This document shows positions 35,970 to 47,363 of a stretch of DNA of 64,000 bases, piece after piece. Source of the stretch: Seison nebaliae (taxonomy: Eukaryota; Rotifera; Pararotatoria; Seisonacea; Seisonidae); assembly GCA_023231475.1 (NCBI GenBank), contig JALJEE010002072.1:1-64000 (forward strand), written 5' to 3'. The translations under genes were made by a program, and so were the position numbers. A model generated the notes under the pieces. That model made no database searches, was not told where the DNA came from, and saw nothing but the letters and a program-made list of their open reading frames with translations. Each line of letters begins with the position of its first letter. The first letter of the stretch is position 1.

Positions 35970-36284
35970 ATGACGGTGTTGAATGAATTGGAGCAGTTGA
36001 TGAATCAACGAGTTCTAGTTTTATGTTGTGATGGACAGATATTCATTGGAGAATTGAAAGGATTCGATCAATTCCTCAATCTTATATTGAATGATTGTAT
36101 GGTACGTGTCTTCTCACTAGATCGAGGAGTAAATCAAATTTCACTTGGTCTGTACATAATTCGGGGAGATAATGTGGCAGCAGTAAATGAGATCGATGGA
36201 GATGTTGACGAAAGAATCGATTGGTCACAAGTTAAAGCCGAGAACATTCCTCCAATTGTCCACATGAATATTCACCGAACATAA
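35970..36284 (+). CDS. LSM8: LSm8, Sm-like protein of the U6 snRNA ring
   Basis: 104 residues, single exon. An Sm fold spans residues about 5-75: Sm1 with LEQLMNQRVLVLCCDGQIFI and GFDQFLNLIL, Sm2 with LGLYIIRGDNVAAV. The Asp-Asn-type RNA pocket region reads FLNLILNDC. The length and N-terminal LEQLMN pattern fit LSm8, which caps the LSm2-8 ring that binds the 3' oligo(U) of U6 snRNA in the nucleus and distinguishes it from the cytoplasmic LSm1-7 ring. Its stop lies 107 bp before the SdhB start on the same strand. Confidence 0.92.
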   Translation: MTVLNELEQLMNQRVLVLCCDGQIFIGELKGFDQFLNLILNDCMVRVFSLDRGVNQISLGLYIIRGDNVAAVNEIDGDVDERIDWSQVKAENIPPIVHMNIHRT

Positions 36285-36391
36285 TTTATTTCTTTTCTTT
36301 GTTAATTATAAAATTTCGTTGTTCTTTTTTTTCGTCATATTCCACTGTTATTTCTTTCCTAGATAATCTTCTTTTATTTATCGTATTAGAA

Positions 36392-37460
36392 ATGTTTCGA
36401 AATTTATTGAACGGTGTTGCCAATGGCATAGTCATAACAAACTTCTCTCGATCACTGGCGACAAAAGCTGCCAAAATGAAAACATTTTCGATCTACCGAT
36501 ATGTTAATGATTTTTCAGAAATGTTTTTTCATAATCATTTATTAATAAATTTCTCATTCTAAGAATCCAGAAAAACCGACTGCTAAACCCACATTACAGA
36601 ATTATTCAATCGATTTGAACAGGTTTCTTTTTTTCAATTCTTTTTAATTTATTCTTTCAAAATTCTCATTTATTTCTTATTTATTTTAGATGTGGCCCAA
36701 TGATATTAGATGCTCTCATCAAAATCAAAGACGAACAAGATCCTACATTGACTTTCCGACGTTCATGTCGTGAAGGAATTTGTGGTTCGTGTGCCATGAA
36801 CATTAACGGCGATAATACTTTGGCATGTCTATGGTGAGAATTTGATGATTCGAATTGTGAAATTAAGAATTTTTCATTTTAGTAAAATTCAAGAGACGAA
36901 AAAGAAGACAAAAATTTATCCATTGCCACATATGTATGTTGTGAAAGATCTGGTTGTGGTTAGACGAAAAAAATATGTTTATTTGAAAATAATTTGTTGA
37001 ATTCTTTTAAAAATAGGATATGAATAATTTCTATGCACAATATAAATGGATCGAACCATATTTGAAGAGGAAGGATAATTACGAAATTGGAAAACAACAA
37101 TATTATCAAAGTGAGAAGAATCGTGCTAAATTAGATGGATTATACGAATGTATCTTATGTTCATGTTGTTCGACTTCGTGTCCAAGTTATTGGTGGAATT
37201 CTGAGAAGTATTTGGGACCAGCTGCATTAATGCAATCATACCGATGGATTATTGATTCTCGGGATCAATTTGCTGATGAGCGATTGGACCAGTTAAAAGA
37301 CACTTTCTCTGTTTATCGATGTCATACCATTATGAATTGTACAACGACATGTCCAAAGGACTTGAATCCAGCAGAAGCGATTGTTGAATTGAAGAAATAT
37401 ATGTCAGGAGTCGGAGGGAAATTAGAGAAAGACGATTCAGTCGTCGAAGCTAATCAATAA
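36392..37460 (+). CDS. SdhB: Succinate dehydrogenase iron-sulfur subunit (SdhB), five exons
   Basis: Exons 36392-36502, 36564-36622, 36690-36833, 36883-36959 and 37017-37460, all with GT..AG introns of 49-67 bp. The start [20 protein letters not shown] is a plausible mitochondrial presequence. The ferredoxin-type domain holds the [2Fe-2S] ligands ([20 protein letters not shown] and TLAC). The C-terminal domain holds [16 protein letters not shown] and [17 protein letters not shown] for the [4Fe-4S] and [3Fe-4S] clusters. It forms complex II of the inner mitochondrial membrane and passes electrons from SdhA to ubiquinone. All cluster cysteines appear intact. After the ligand TLAC the sequence reads [19 protein letters not shown], as expected. 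Confidence 0.96.
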
Positions 37461-37664
37461 TGATGGACAGATTAAAATTTGTAAGGAGAAGAATATATTT
37501 TTAATGCTTAGTATCAGAAAGAAAAAGTTTAATAAAAAGAAAAATGGAAAATCTTCTTTTATTCGATATATTAATCGTCTAATATTATTCTGATGAAATT
37601 TGATGAATAAAATTTATTATTTTTCAAAAATAAATTAATGAATCTTTTGAATTTATTCGAATGT

Positions 37665-38712
37665 TTAATATTCCTCACCATCATCATAAGCGTCATCATA
37701 TCCCGTTCCTGAATTGGTACCATAACCATCACCGTCACTCGTTGGTAACGAATTATTATAATTGTAAGTACCTGACGACTCACTTGACATCGTTAATAAA
37801 TCGGCTTTAGTAAATTTCATTCGAGGTTCAACAGCTGGTAAACGTAGAACTGGATCTTGTCCACTATTCCCATGAACAATGAACCATAAAGCTTCATAAG
37901 CTTGTTGACGAATTGAACGAAATTTCGTCAAATCGAACGGTGTAAATCGGAAGAGATATCTAAGTCGTGGTTCTTCCATTGTATGGAATCGAATCATATT
38001 CATAATTCCTGGTGTTTGCCATTCACGTTCGTCTAAATCGTAAGCAATCCAGGAAAGTGCAGCAAAAAATACTTCATATTCTTCACTAAACAATTTTGAA
38101 GATTTATTCGAAATTCATTCAATGAGAATTCGAAACTTCATCACCATGGCATCTTGTCCTAATAATGCCACTACTTGATCGTAACTTAATTCATAGAATT
38201 CTAAAGACGAATCCCATTCTTTCACTGGTGTCCGATGAAGGATTTGAGTATACTCATTCATCGTACCGAATTGAGTGATGTTATTTAATGTAAATAAATC
38301 TGATGTATCATTCTTCTATAAAAATTCAAAAGAAACTTTTCTTTTATCAATTAAACAAAATATAACATTTAAATACTCGATACATTTAAATTGTAAATCT
38401 TCCATTTCTAATCTTTCCGCCGTCAACAATGTCGTATGAGCTTTCCTCACGTCGAAGTTGAACGGGGTTCGTCCATTATAAATATAGTTTCTAACCATTA
38501 ACAATCCTTCATGTGAGGCACCTAACACTTCAACCTAACATCAATTCAGTTACCAGAACATTTTCAATATTTTTAGTCAATCATCCTTTAACTTTACTTC
38601 CTGCTGAAGCTTTTGCTACGATCGGTTTCAGATGAGGACTCGCCTCCATGATGAGTGTCCGATCCATTTCTACAGCTTCACCATGCGACGGTTGAAGGAG
38701 CACTGTAGCCAT
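37665..38712 (-). CDS. BTB-domain protein with a possible BACK-like C-terminal part
   Basis: The start is the ATG at 38712-38710 (MATVLLQPSHGEAVEMDRTL). The first exon ends after GSK and joins in phase to VEVLGASHEGLLMVRNYIYN, giving the second half of a BTB fold (LTAERLEMEDLQFKCIEYL). Later exons near 38310-38140 and 38093-37665 give helical sequence resembling a BACK domain (FGTMNEYTQILHRTP, MFSEEYEVFFAALSWIAYDL). The end is an acidic/Gly/Tyr tail (DDAYDDGEEY). No kelch repeats. BTB proteins of this type can be substrate adaptors for Cullin-3, but that is inference. It converges with SdhB; the stops are 205 bp apart. The exact intron ends around 38330 and 38110 are approximate. Confidence 0.72.
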
Positions 38713-40037
38713 TGATGATAAATGAAAGTAAAATCAAAATATTTTTTATATTAATTGATGAAAAGATAAATTTTTATTTCGTTTTTTCATGCCACTAATA
38801 CTTTACGATTATTATATGTACGTGATTGAAGGTATTTTATCATTCCTCCTCCAGATATTGATATGTATTCATTGTTTCATTGGAAACATGACAGTAATGA
38901 TGGAATCTATCATCATTGACCTTTAAAATCTTATTATCTCCATACAAATTCACAATTTCCTCTTCCATCTATTACACAGATAGTTCCATGTAGGAAAGTC
39001 TCGTTTTAAAAACGAAAGTATCAATCTTAAAAATGGCAAATAGGAATTATTTTCAAAGGAGGGAAGTCCTATAATTTATGAAGGAGAAATGAAAGATCTA
39101 TAATAGAAATCGCCTATAATTTATCTTCTTCTTTATCTGATATTCATTTTATTTATTATCGTCTTCAGGGAAAATTTTGCCATTGGCAGAAATAATTGAA
39201 GATACATTAATTAGATAAATTATATACAAATGTGAATAACAGGAAATGGAACGGAAACTTCAGAGAACTTATCAATGTCCGAACTATCGGAGCTCTCCAT
39301 TCAAATTGATTTGTTTAACCATAATTCGACTGTCAGCACATTAATCACAATATTATTATCTTGTCGTTTCTTTTGAAAAAAGGAGAGTTTCTTCCTCTCA
39401 ACAAAATCTCATCTCCTACTTTACCATTATTCAATTGAATAATAAAACATCAATTCGAAAATTTACGATGATGAGGCACTCAATTCAGATCTCAATTCAG
39501 ACAAACTAATTTATATAGATGGTCATTATATCTGTATTATATTATTATAATTCAATAAGATGGTATTCGAAATGCCACATAGTGAAATGAAGAATTGCAT
39601 TGTTTACATAATACTCATTCTGATATGGCCAAATGTAGATAGAAGTCAATTTGGAGTTCTTTCTTCGTTCCCCACCAAAAAAGTTTATGTATTTTCTATT
39701 TCCCGTATATGCGATAGTTGGCGGAGTATAATTGAAGTAATAATGAAAGTTATTGGAAAGTAGAAAAATAATAATTTTTATTTTTTTTTAATTATGTCCT
39801 TCTCTTATCAAACGAAGAGGTTACTCTGTTTTATGTAAATACTTTTTGTTCCCTAGACATTAAGACCCCTTTTTTTTGAAGGATTAATGTCAAATTTCAA
39901 AGAACGATCGACAAGCATTTTGACCTTTCGTTCCTTTTTATTGACTTTAAAAATATCAAATTATTTTCTTATGTTTCTCCAAATAAAATTTTGTTGAACA
40001 AAAATTTTTTTCTTCCTTCTCAATTTTTGTTTCGTTT
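38713..40037. other. Intergenic stretch between divergent genes
   Basis: 1.3 kb between the BTB gene (-) and the METTL7-like gene (+), likely with both promoters. A 67-codon + frame at 39560 has a hydrophobic start but no recognisable content, so I leave it uncalled. Confidence 0.4.
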
Positions 40038-42458
40038 ATGAAATTTTCTGATCGAATTAGATTAGAACTTGAATCCGTTCAGACATTCGTCTCCGTATTG
40101 GTAGGCAGTTCATCGAAATGTTTACGTGAACAACGCGATCCATCTACCATTAATGCACCATCCATCATGAAACGGACTATTTTAGTCGGGACGAAATATC
40201 ACCAAATTTATCATCGGGAAGGTGAAGGAAATGAACCATTTTTTCTTGATTCCATCTTCAATAACCGAACGAGTTTATACGGAGTATATTTCAGTGTCGG
40301 TATCAGTTCATTGGCATTATTACGATGTGCATATATCTATTTTCCGTTAATATGGAAAAGAATAATCAATTCTGTTCACGAATATCATTTCGATGATTTG
40401 GCTGCACAACAAATTAATAGTAGAAGAAGATTATTGTTCGAGATATTGAAGGAAACATTCAAGAACAAATCGGAACCATTGAAGATTCTGGAAATAAATC
40501 CTGGTGATGGTAGTAATCTAGAATTTTATCCGGATGATTGTGACGTCATATTTTACGGAAATAATCCGAATGAATATAGTAATGATTTCTTTTATTATTA
40601 TCATGATGTGAATATGAAGAGGATGATTGAGAAAGAAGAAAAAATCCGTCTTTCACAATTACCACCAGAAATTCCGGAAATTATCATAAACGATGAGAAA
40701 TCGGATTATAATCAATTAAACGATAAAAAATCATCATTTTCTTTGAAATTGAAGATTCTCATTAATTTTCTGAACGGACGATTAATTTTATTTGACTGGA
40801 TAAAATGGCATCAAATTCATTTCCCGAATCTCATTATTCAATCAGTTAATTTCATTGAATCGATAATTGAAGATTTTGTGAACAAATATACAAATTTACA
40901 ATTTCAATTTCCATCGATTAACAAATATCCAGAAAAAGATAATGTACCGATAATTCTTTCACAAACTAATAACGATATGAATGATAATTCAATTTTATCA
41001 ATCAGTTCCATCGATACTCAGAAAAATAATTCTCCAGTTTTTGTGGGATATTCGAATCATAATCAAAATAATTTACTCGAAGTAAATAATTGGAAGGATT
41101 CATTTCGGAATGATGAATTCTTTAAATTTACATTAAATTCCAATTTTGGACCGAAATTATCAGCTTCACGACGACATCGAACAAGAACGATGTGTGAACC
41201 GTTTTCAACGGAACATATGAGTGATCCTGATATTTTGACAATGAGGAAAAGAGTCTCATCAATTAACGAACGCTTGAACAGTAAAGAAACAACGCCAAAT
41301 CAATCTCCAGCAGTATCGAAACAAACATCTATTAGACAACCGAGACCTTTAACCAAATCGGTAAGTGACACAAAAACCATCACTGTTAAACAATTGATGC
41401 AATTGAAAGAGAAGAGAATGGTATCAATAAATAATTTGATGGAAGATCAAATAATTGATGATTCGTCCACTTATTATCAACAGAAGAAGAATGAACATAT
41501 TCGAGGATATAGAACACAATTGAGTGAATTGTCTTGCAAATTAAATGACGAAATACTCAATGAAGAATTTGAAGATGATAAACAAAAGTCCTTTCCTAAA
41601 AAAGATGAAGATAATGATTACTTTTACACATCGGATGACGACGATCGATTGGTTCAATTGAAGTTATCCAACAATCACTTTGATGATGATAGATCAGTTG
41701 AAGAAGATAATTTAGAAGATGAAGAAGATCCTTTCAAAAATTATTCTATTCATATTTCCGAATTACTTTATGGTCATGTATCAGATATATCCAAATTGGA
41801 AAGCATCTCACAAGATGTCGTTATTTCCACTTTATCTTTGTGTCGATTTCCTGAACCACATTGGCCTCTACAAGAAATTTTCCGCATATTAAAACCGGGT
41901 GGACTTTTTCTTTATTTGGAACATATCCGAGCCAACGACTCCAGTATCTGGTTGAAAGTGCAACGATTGTTACAACCAATCTGGTCGATATTATTCAATA
42001 ATTGTAATTTATTAAATCATGTCTCCCCTGAAATATTCCGACGTTTCGATCGGAGACATATCGCTCGTCACTTCAGTTTTAGTGATGCAGAAACTTTCCG
42101 TCAAATTCATGAATTCAATCAACGTTCATTTAATTTGAGAAGATTCATCTACCGATTTCCTTCCTTATTTTTTGATGTCATTTTTAATTATCCGATCGAA
42201 TTCTTTCAGAACTTTTTCCAATCATCTACAACAACCATATCATCATCAACGACAGATGAATGTGATCAAGATGTAGATTTCAATACGACGGTAGATCAAA
42301 ATTCTCTATTTCGAATTGGTAGACAACGAACAAATACGGAATGGCAACCGAAGTCTTCCATAAAAATCATTCATCATCAACATTTCTCATTAAGTTCACT
42401 TCCATTCTATCTCTCTTTCTTGAGACCACATGCAGTTGGCGTCATACAGAAACAATAA
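40038..42458 (+). CDS. METTL7 (TMT1)-like methyltransferase with a large insertion in the catalytic fold
   Basis: 806 residues, single exon. A hydrophobic segment at about 82-107 (YFSVGISSLALLRCAYIYF) could anchor it in ER or lipid-droplet membrane as in METTL7A/B. The SAM-binding motif I is ILEINPGDGSNLEFYP near residue 150. The second half of the fold resumes near residue 580: SQDVVISTLSLCRF, then EIFRILKPGGLFLYLEHIR, LQPIWSILFNNCNL and the end FLRPHAVGV. METTL7A has the same order (CTLVLC, VLRPGG, FMEHV, DPAWHLLF.GCNL, RPHIYG) in about 245 residues. Here about 380 residues of Asn/Ser/Asp-rich, mostly disordered sequence lie between. Motif I reads NPGDG instead of GCGTG, and the insertion falls where SAM-contacting strands follow, so activity is uncertain. 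Relatives methylate thiols or small molecules. Confidence 0.8.
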   Translation: MKFSDRIRLELESVQTFVSVLVGSSSKCLREQRDPSTINAPSIMKRTILVGTKYHQIYHREGEGNEPFFLDSIFNNRTSLYGVYFSVGISSLALLRCAYIYFPLIWKRIINSVHEYHFDDLAAQQINSRRRLLFEILKETFKNKSEPLKILEINPGDGSNLEFYPDDCDVIFYGNNPNEYSNDFFYYYHDVNMKRMIEKEEKIRLSQLPPEIPEIIINDEKSDYNQLNDKKSSFSLKLKILINFLNGRLILFDWIKWHQIHFPNLIIQSVNFIESIIEDFVNKYTNLQFQFPSINKYPEKDNVPIILSQTNNDMNDNSILSISSIDTQKNNSPVFVGYSNHNQNNLLEVNNWKDSFRNDEFFKFTLNSNFGPKLSASRRHRTRTMCEPFSTEHMSDPDILTMRKRVSSINERLNSKETTPNQSPAVSKQTSIRQPRPLTKSVSDTKTITVKQLMQLKEKRMVSINNLMEDQIIDDSSTYYQQKKNEHIRGYRTQLSELSCKLNDEILNEEFEDDKQKSFPKKDEDNDYFYTSDDDDRLVQLKLSNNHFDDDRSVEEDNLEDEEDPFKNYSIHISELLYGHVSDISKLESISQDVVISTLSLCRFPEPHWPLQEIFRILKPGGLFLYLEHIRANDSSIWLKVQRLLQPIWSILFNNCNLLNHVSPEIFRRFDRRHIARHFSFSDAETFRQIHEFNQRSFNLRRFIYRFPSLFFDVIFNYPIEFFQNFFQSSTTTISSSTTDECDQDVDFNTTVDQNSLFRIGRQRTNTEWQPKSSIKIIHHQHFSLSSLPFYLSFLRPHAVGVIQKQ

Positions 42459-44779
42459 AATTCTCCCATATTCAAAAATTTTATGTAAAAATTATAGTAA
42501 GAAAATAAAAGTTTTATATTAAACTTTTTGTACGACGTTAATTTTCAATGTTAAGGGAAATTATGAAAATAAAATGAATTTTTATCGTTAAAAAAAATTA
42601 ATTTTTATCTTTAAAAAAAATTATGAAATTAAAATGAAATTTTATCATTAAAGAAAATTATGAAAATCTAATCAAATTTTATCTAAAAAAACCATCTTTA
42701 TATTATGACATAAATATTACATTAATTTTACATGTAATGGAAAATTAGACAAAATGTTCATTTGATTTCTTTTGACTCAGTGAGGAGTTTGGAATAAAAT
42801 TTAGTAGAAACTTTACTTGGAAATAGTTTATTGAAAGATAATTCGATATGTTTCATTGTAATATCTAATTATGGGATCCTATTGCTGGAAGACAGTGTCC
42901 TGTTACGCGACAGACGTGACATAATAAAATGTGATGAATAATTGTTAGAACAAATACAAATGTGCTCTCAATTGAAGAAAGGAAAGAGAGAAAGAACGAG
43001 AAAATGAGAGAACGAGAGAATCAGAACGAGAATGGAATTCTCTTCTTGGAGTTCCATCGTCTGTTTCATGATTGATTGATCATTCTTTAACATCATCAAA
43101 TATTCATTATATTTTCCATTTACTCACCAACATCCTCATGTTCGCCATATGGACTTTGACATAATTCTCGACCATTAAATCTCACAGCTATTCGTCATAT
43201 GAAACATGTGATGTCGATATCTATCGCATTCTTTCTTTTTTCAACATGGGAAAGTTGACAGTTTCCTTTCATTCTTCCTTTCCTTCTTTCTTTCTTTCTT
43301 ATGATTTCCTCCTTCAAATACGCGTCATTAAATAAAATTGATCAATTGAATTACCTTCTAACCTTTTCGTCTTGTGATTAGGAAAAGTAAACACCTAATT
43401 CCTTATCATCGATTCTTCTTTTTTAATGACGTTTTCTATTGGTCTCTTCTGAATACGAGTAGCGTGGTATGATGTATCGTTGTGTAGAGTGAAATCATAT
43501 ATTTCATTGAACGGTAGAAGAAGATATGAGGTTTTATGTTGAAGTCGAAGGATCGTTATCGACAACGATAATTCCTCAAATGTTCTTTCATTGACATCAT
43601 GAATTTTATTAATAATTATAAATCATGAAACTTATAAATATGATGTTCAGTTAAATGAAATCGGAAAAGAATATCTTTGTTTGGAAATCATTCTAATATC
43701 GTTCGAGTTCTACACACGACATCTTGTTCTTTTAATCCGATTTCTATACTTTCATAAACATCATAAGATAATTGTTAGAGAATCCTACAGAATTCTCACA
43801 TGGTACTGTGAAATCGGTCAAAGAATTAAGAAGGAAATTTTCCCTTCAACTAAAAACACTTTCCGTCCAAACCAGAAATTAGGTGGATAATTAATTATTT
43901 AATAATAGTTTCTTTATTTAAATTTATTTCTAACAATCATTTCCACTCATCGTAATGAGTTGACTAGTTAGTAAAGTTAATTGGAGTTTAAACGTATAAT
44001 AAATGTATAATATGTAATAATAAATTATGTTTCTTTACTTACAATGAAACAAAATCGACGACACAATAGACTAACATCGAAGATAATGTGTAAATAAATG
44101 TGTAATCATTATCATCATTCCTTAATACTATCATCTGTCTCGTTTCGTTGATCGTTGTCATCGTTTCATCGTTAACATACGAGATATAACGATACGATAT
44201 GTCCATATATAAAAAATAGATACATATCACAACTACTCCCTTTTTTTCTCATACGGGCGAATCTAAATTTCTTAAAGGATTAAAGTTGCAAAATAATCAG
44301 ATTTTTCATAAGATTCTCTTGTATCCTTTTCCTTCTCTACTTGTCAGCCACATGAGCGATTAGTAAATAAGAAATATCGAATGGAAGAAAATAATCGTCC
44401 TTAAATCGATCGAATAAAGAGGAGCATTATTTCCAATTTATATTTCTTTCTCAGGAGAAGAAATATAAATTTTTTTATTTCTTTCTCTTTTTCTTTAACT
44501 TCTCTTAATCTCTTCTTCGCTTTCCACCTATTTCTTATTAGAGACACTTCTCATTTCCTCTACCCCCGAAAAAAGGAGAAACTAGGAAAAAGATAGAATG
44601 AGAGAAAGAAGTAGTGAAAGAAAATTATTCAAACAAACTTTGTAGCATTGAAAGAGAAGACAAAGAATCAGGCAACGAGGAATATTATTAGTTTGGTATC
44701 GAAACGAAAAAAGAAGAAATTTGTTTTCTATTCATTCCAATTCTTCTCCTTCCAAATGTACCCGTAATATTGATGGTAA
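42459..44779. other. 2.3-kb gap without a recognised gene
   Basis: Apart from the AT repeats at 42559-42690, I see purine/pyrimidine-rich microsatellite-like stretches at 42970-43030 (GA-rich), 43265-43305 (CTTT-rich) and 44455-44530 (CT-rich). A 69-codon frame at 43681-43890 has no recognisable content. The right part is probably the promoter and 5' UTR of the next + strand gene. Confidence 0.4.
42559..42690. repeat. Degenerate AT-rich tandem repeats after the METTL7-like gene
   Basis: Units like AATTATGAAAATAAAATGAA followed by TTTTATC and a T/A run begin at about 42559, 42619 and 42657, with a shortened copy between the first two. Three diverged copies in the 3' flank. Confidence 0.55.
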
Positions 44780-46384
44780 ATGATGGAATTATCTTATTCG
44801 CCTGGATTCGTCAAATTACTCAGTCAACACTTTTCTCAAATATCGACTGATCGTTCGCCCACTGTTCATTTAATAGGATCCTGTAAAGACAATTCATCCA
44901 TTCAATTAAAGAATCGACAACGACATTCGATTTCTCCGATAAAATCTTCTCGATCACCTCCTCATAGACATGCAGTCTCCAAATCAACAACTGACATTCA
45001 TCATGCAATTACGGAGAAGAAAGAAGAAATGGTGTTAGTTGATAAATCTTCGAAAGAATTGGAGGAAACGTCGGAGCAAGATGAAGATAATTCGTGGCCG
45101 GCACCAAATACCGTTTCGAGATTATTGAGGAAATATATAAGAAAAAGTCCGGAATATATTTTAGAGAAGAATAGTACAGATAAGAAACCGTCGTTATCCA
45201 AATTTAGTACATTGAAATCGTTCGATAACGTGTCTTCATCATCCGCGTCATCCATCACCTCAACAACGGATGATGATTCAATTGGGAGAAATGAATTGTT
45301 GATATCAAAAGAGAATTTGAAGAAGAATAAACCATCGTCAAACATCTTCTATCGTCATCGTTCAACAATGAAGGCTCATTCATTCAATTATGACGAACAA
45401 CTATTAGTCAATTCATCATCGAATGACAATGGAATGACTAATCAGTTGGATGCTTATGGAAATGCCTCTACTCATTATAAACAGAATGACATAAATAATT
45501 CATTGAAAGAATTGAAACCGATGGCACGAGTAGCACCCACATTAATCAAACAGAATGCATTAAATTATCAAGTAACCAAAACGACTTCGTTACCAACTCA
45601 AATGTCTCCCATGAAATCTTTAATTAATTCTTCAAAGATTAAAGATAATCCTATCAAATCCAAAAATAACAACGATATAATAGGAAGTCAATTACGACCT
45701 ACCAACAGTCTTCCCTCATACGTCAAAACTTTTTATGGTGACACGGTAACAAGTGGACACGATCTTGGTCAAGATAGTATTGACTTGATTCGGAAAAACG
45801 GTCAAGTTAACTGCGATCAGATTGATGATGAAACTTTATATCTCTCCATCAATGCTAATCGATTGACGGAAGAGATAGAAGAGAATGAAGAATCTTTCCA
45901 ATTTGTAGGACAATGTATCAAATTAGAGAAGTCGTCAATCAAAACTGGAAAAAAGAAGAAAGCTAAATTACAATTAACATTCAGTGAGAAAGAACCAAAA
46001 ATTCATGAATATTTCCATGTAGAAGACGAAGATCTTCAACAAAAAGATGTCACTAATTTATACAATTTACCAACAGTTGTCACCACTTCTCATAGAAGTA
46101 AAAATCTGAATGAAGTTTTGAACGATATCATTCCTACGACCAATACAACAAAGGTTGAACTCTACGAACAATCATCAGATGAAGAGAATTTTATGAAAAA
46201 TAATCCGAATATTTCACATAGGATTTCTGATGTCGAACATGAACGAAAACGTAATTTGTCCTTAGAAATCAAACGACTGAAAAATAATGGGAATTTCGAT
46301 GAAATGTCCGAACGTACAGCGACATGTAAACAACGCAAGAATGTTTTCAGTGATGATATTCAATCAAACAATTTATTATTTTAA
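44780..46384 (+). CDS. Uncharacterised, largely disordered protein
   Basis: 534 residues in one open frame starting MMELSYSPGFVKLLSQHFSQ. Composition is rich in Ser, Asn, Lys and Asp/Glu. No signal peptide, membrane span or known domain was recognised. The N-terminal 20 residues and a segment near residues 395-415 (KKKAKLQLTFSEKEPKIHEY) look more ordered and may be short binding motifs. SPT/SPP-type sites (ISPIKSSRSPP) suggest phosphorylation by proline-directed kinases (inference). An upstream exon is possible since the 5' flank has no clear promoter signal. Codon use resembles the neighbours. Confidence 0.65.
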   Translation: MMELSYSPGFVKLLSQHFSQISTDRSPTVHLIGSCKDNSSIQLKNRQRHSISPIKSSRSPPHRHAVSKSTTDIHHAITEKKEEMVLVDKSSKELEETSEQDEDNSWPAPNTVSRLLRKYIRKSPEYILEKNSTDKKPSLSKFSTLKSFDNVSSSSASSITSTTDDDSIGRNELLISKENLKKNKPSSNIFYRHRSTMKAHSFNYDEQLLVNSSSNDNGMTNQLDAYGNASTHYKQNDINNSLKELKPMARVAPTLIKQNALNYQVTKTTSLPTQMSPMKSLINSSKIKDNPIKSKNNNDIIGSQLRPTNSLPSYVKTFYGDTVTSGHDLGQDSIDLIRKNGQVNCDQIDDETLYLSINANRLTEEIEENEESFQFVGQCIKLEKSSIKTGKKKKAKLQLTFSEKEPKIHEYFHVEDEDLQQKDVTNLYNLPTVVTTSHRSKNLNEVLNDIIPTTNTTKVELYEQSSDEENFMKNNPNISHRISDVEHERKRNLSLEIKRLKNNGNFDEMSERTATCKQRKNVFSDDIQSNNLLF

Positions 46385-47363
46385 AAAACGACCATCCATT
46401 CACAGTACAACGACCTCTTTCAGTTTCACGAACAACTTTCAATGATAAACTCTTGTACTTATTTATCTTTCCATTCTTTTCTATAAATGTATCTTAAACG
46501 TCATCATTTTATGTTTCTTGCTTATTTTAATTTATCTTAACAAATTTGATTTAAGAAATTGAATCAAAAATTTTATTCAACATAGAAACAAATGAAAAAT
46601 AATGAAACTTATTGATGAAAATTGTAAGTAAAATAATATGTAATTTAACTGCTTTAGCGAGAAATTGTTGTTAAATTGTGAGGCAATCGTTGTTAGTTGG
46701 CAAATAATTGAAGAGTTCCTTTTGTTCTCTTCATGACCATGCCAGAAGAAAATAAACTTCTTGGATATACCCAAATAAGTTATTGTGCATAATCTTTTAT
46801 TTACTGTAAATTATCTTCCTTTTAAATGGTTGGATTAAAAATTGTAAAAATTGGAAGAAATCCAGACTAACTTCGTTAGTAAAAGAAAATAAATTCTCCC
46901 TACAATCAACCAGAGTATAGTTCAACTATTCTGTTATTGGAAGAGCTAGAGTAACAACGTAGAGTTGTTACATATAGCAACTTCCAATTAATTTTTCGTG
47001 GAGTCTAGATCTAACATAAGAGAAGATTTTAGATTTTTCTATAAAAAAGAAATATTTGCGCACTAAAACTATATAACTATATAACACGTGTAATATAACT
47101 CAACTTTATTCTCTTGCTGTTGAATTTAAGAATATAAATCATCTTTAATATCTAATACCTAATATAATTTGTGTACTTCATCGTTTTTCTATTACCATAT
47201 TTCAGGATATATGTCCGTTAAAAATGACGTGTTTCTATTCGGTCCGTCTATTGAGAGGAACGAATAAATTAACTATGATAACGGAAAGAATTCTTTTCAA
47301 AATTTAGCTCAATCATAATTGAGGCTGCTAAGTTACCGAAAAATTCATTATTCTGTCGTTGTC
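46385..47363. other. Intergenic stretch
   Basis: 3' UTR of the disordered-protein gene and promoter of the ULK4-like gene. A short inverted-repeat-like AACTATTCTGTTATTGG... block at 46920-46985 was examined for a tRNA fold and rejected. Confidence 0.4.

Noticed and set aside
43681-43890. 69-codon plus-strand frame as a gene
   Set aside because: No recognisable motif, no conserved neighbours, and composition like surrounding non-coding DNA.
46920-46990. tRNA-like fold
   Set aside because: No TPsiC box (GGTTCRANYCC) or acceptor pairing could be found.
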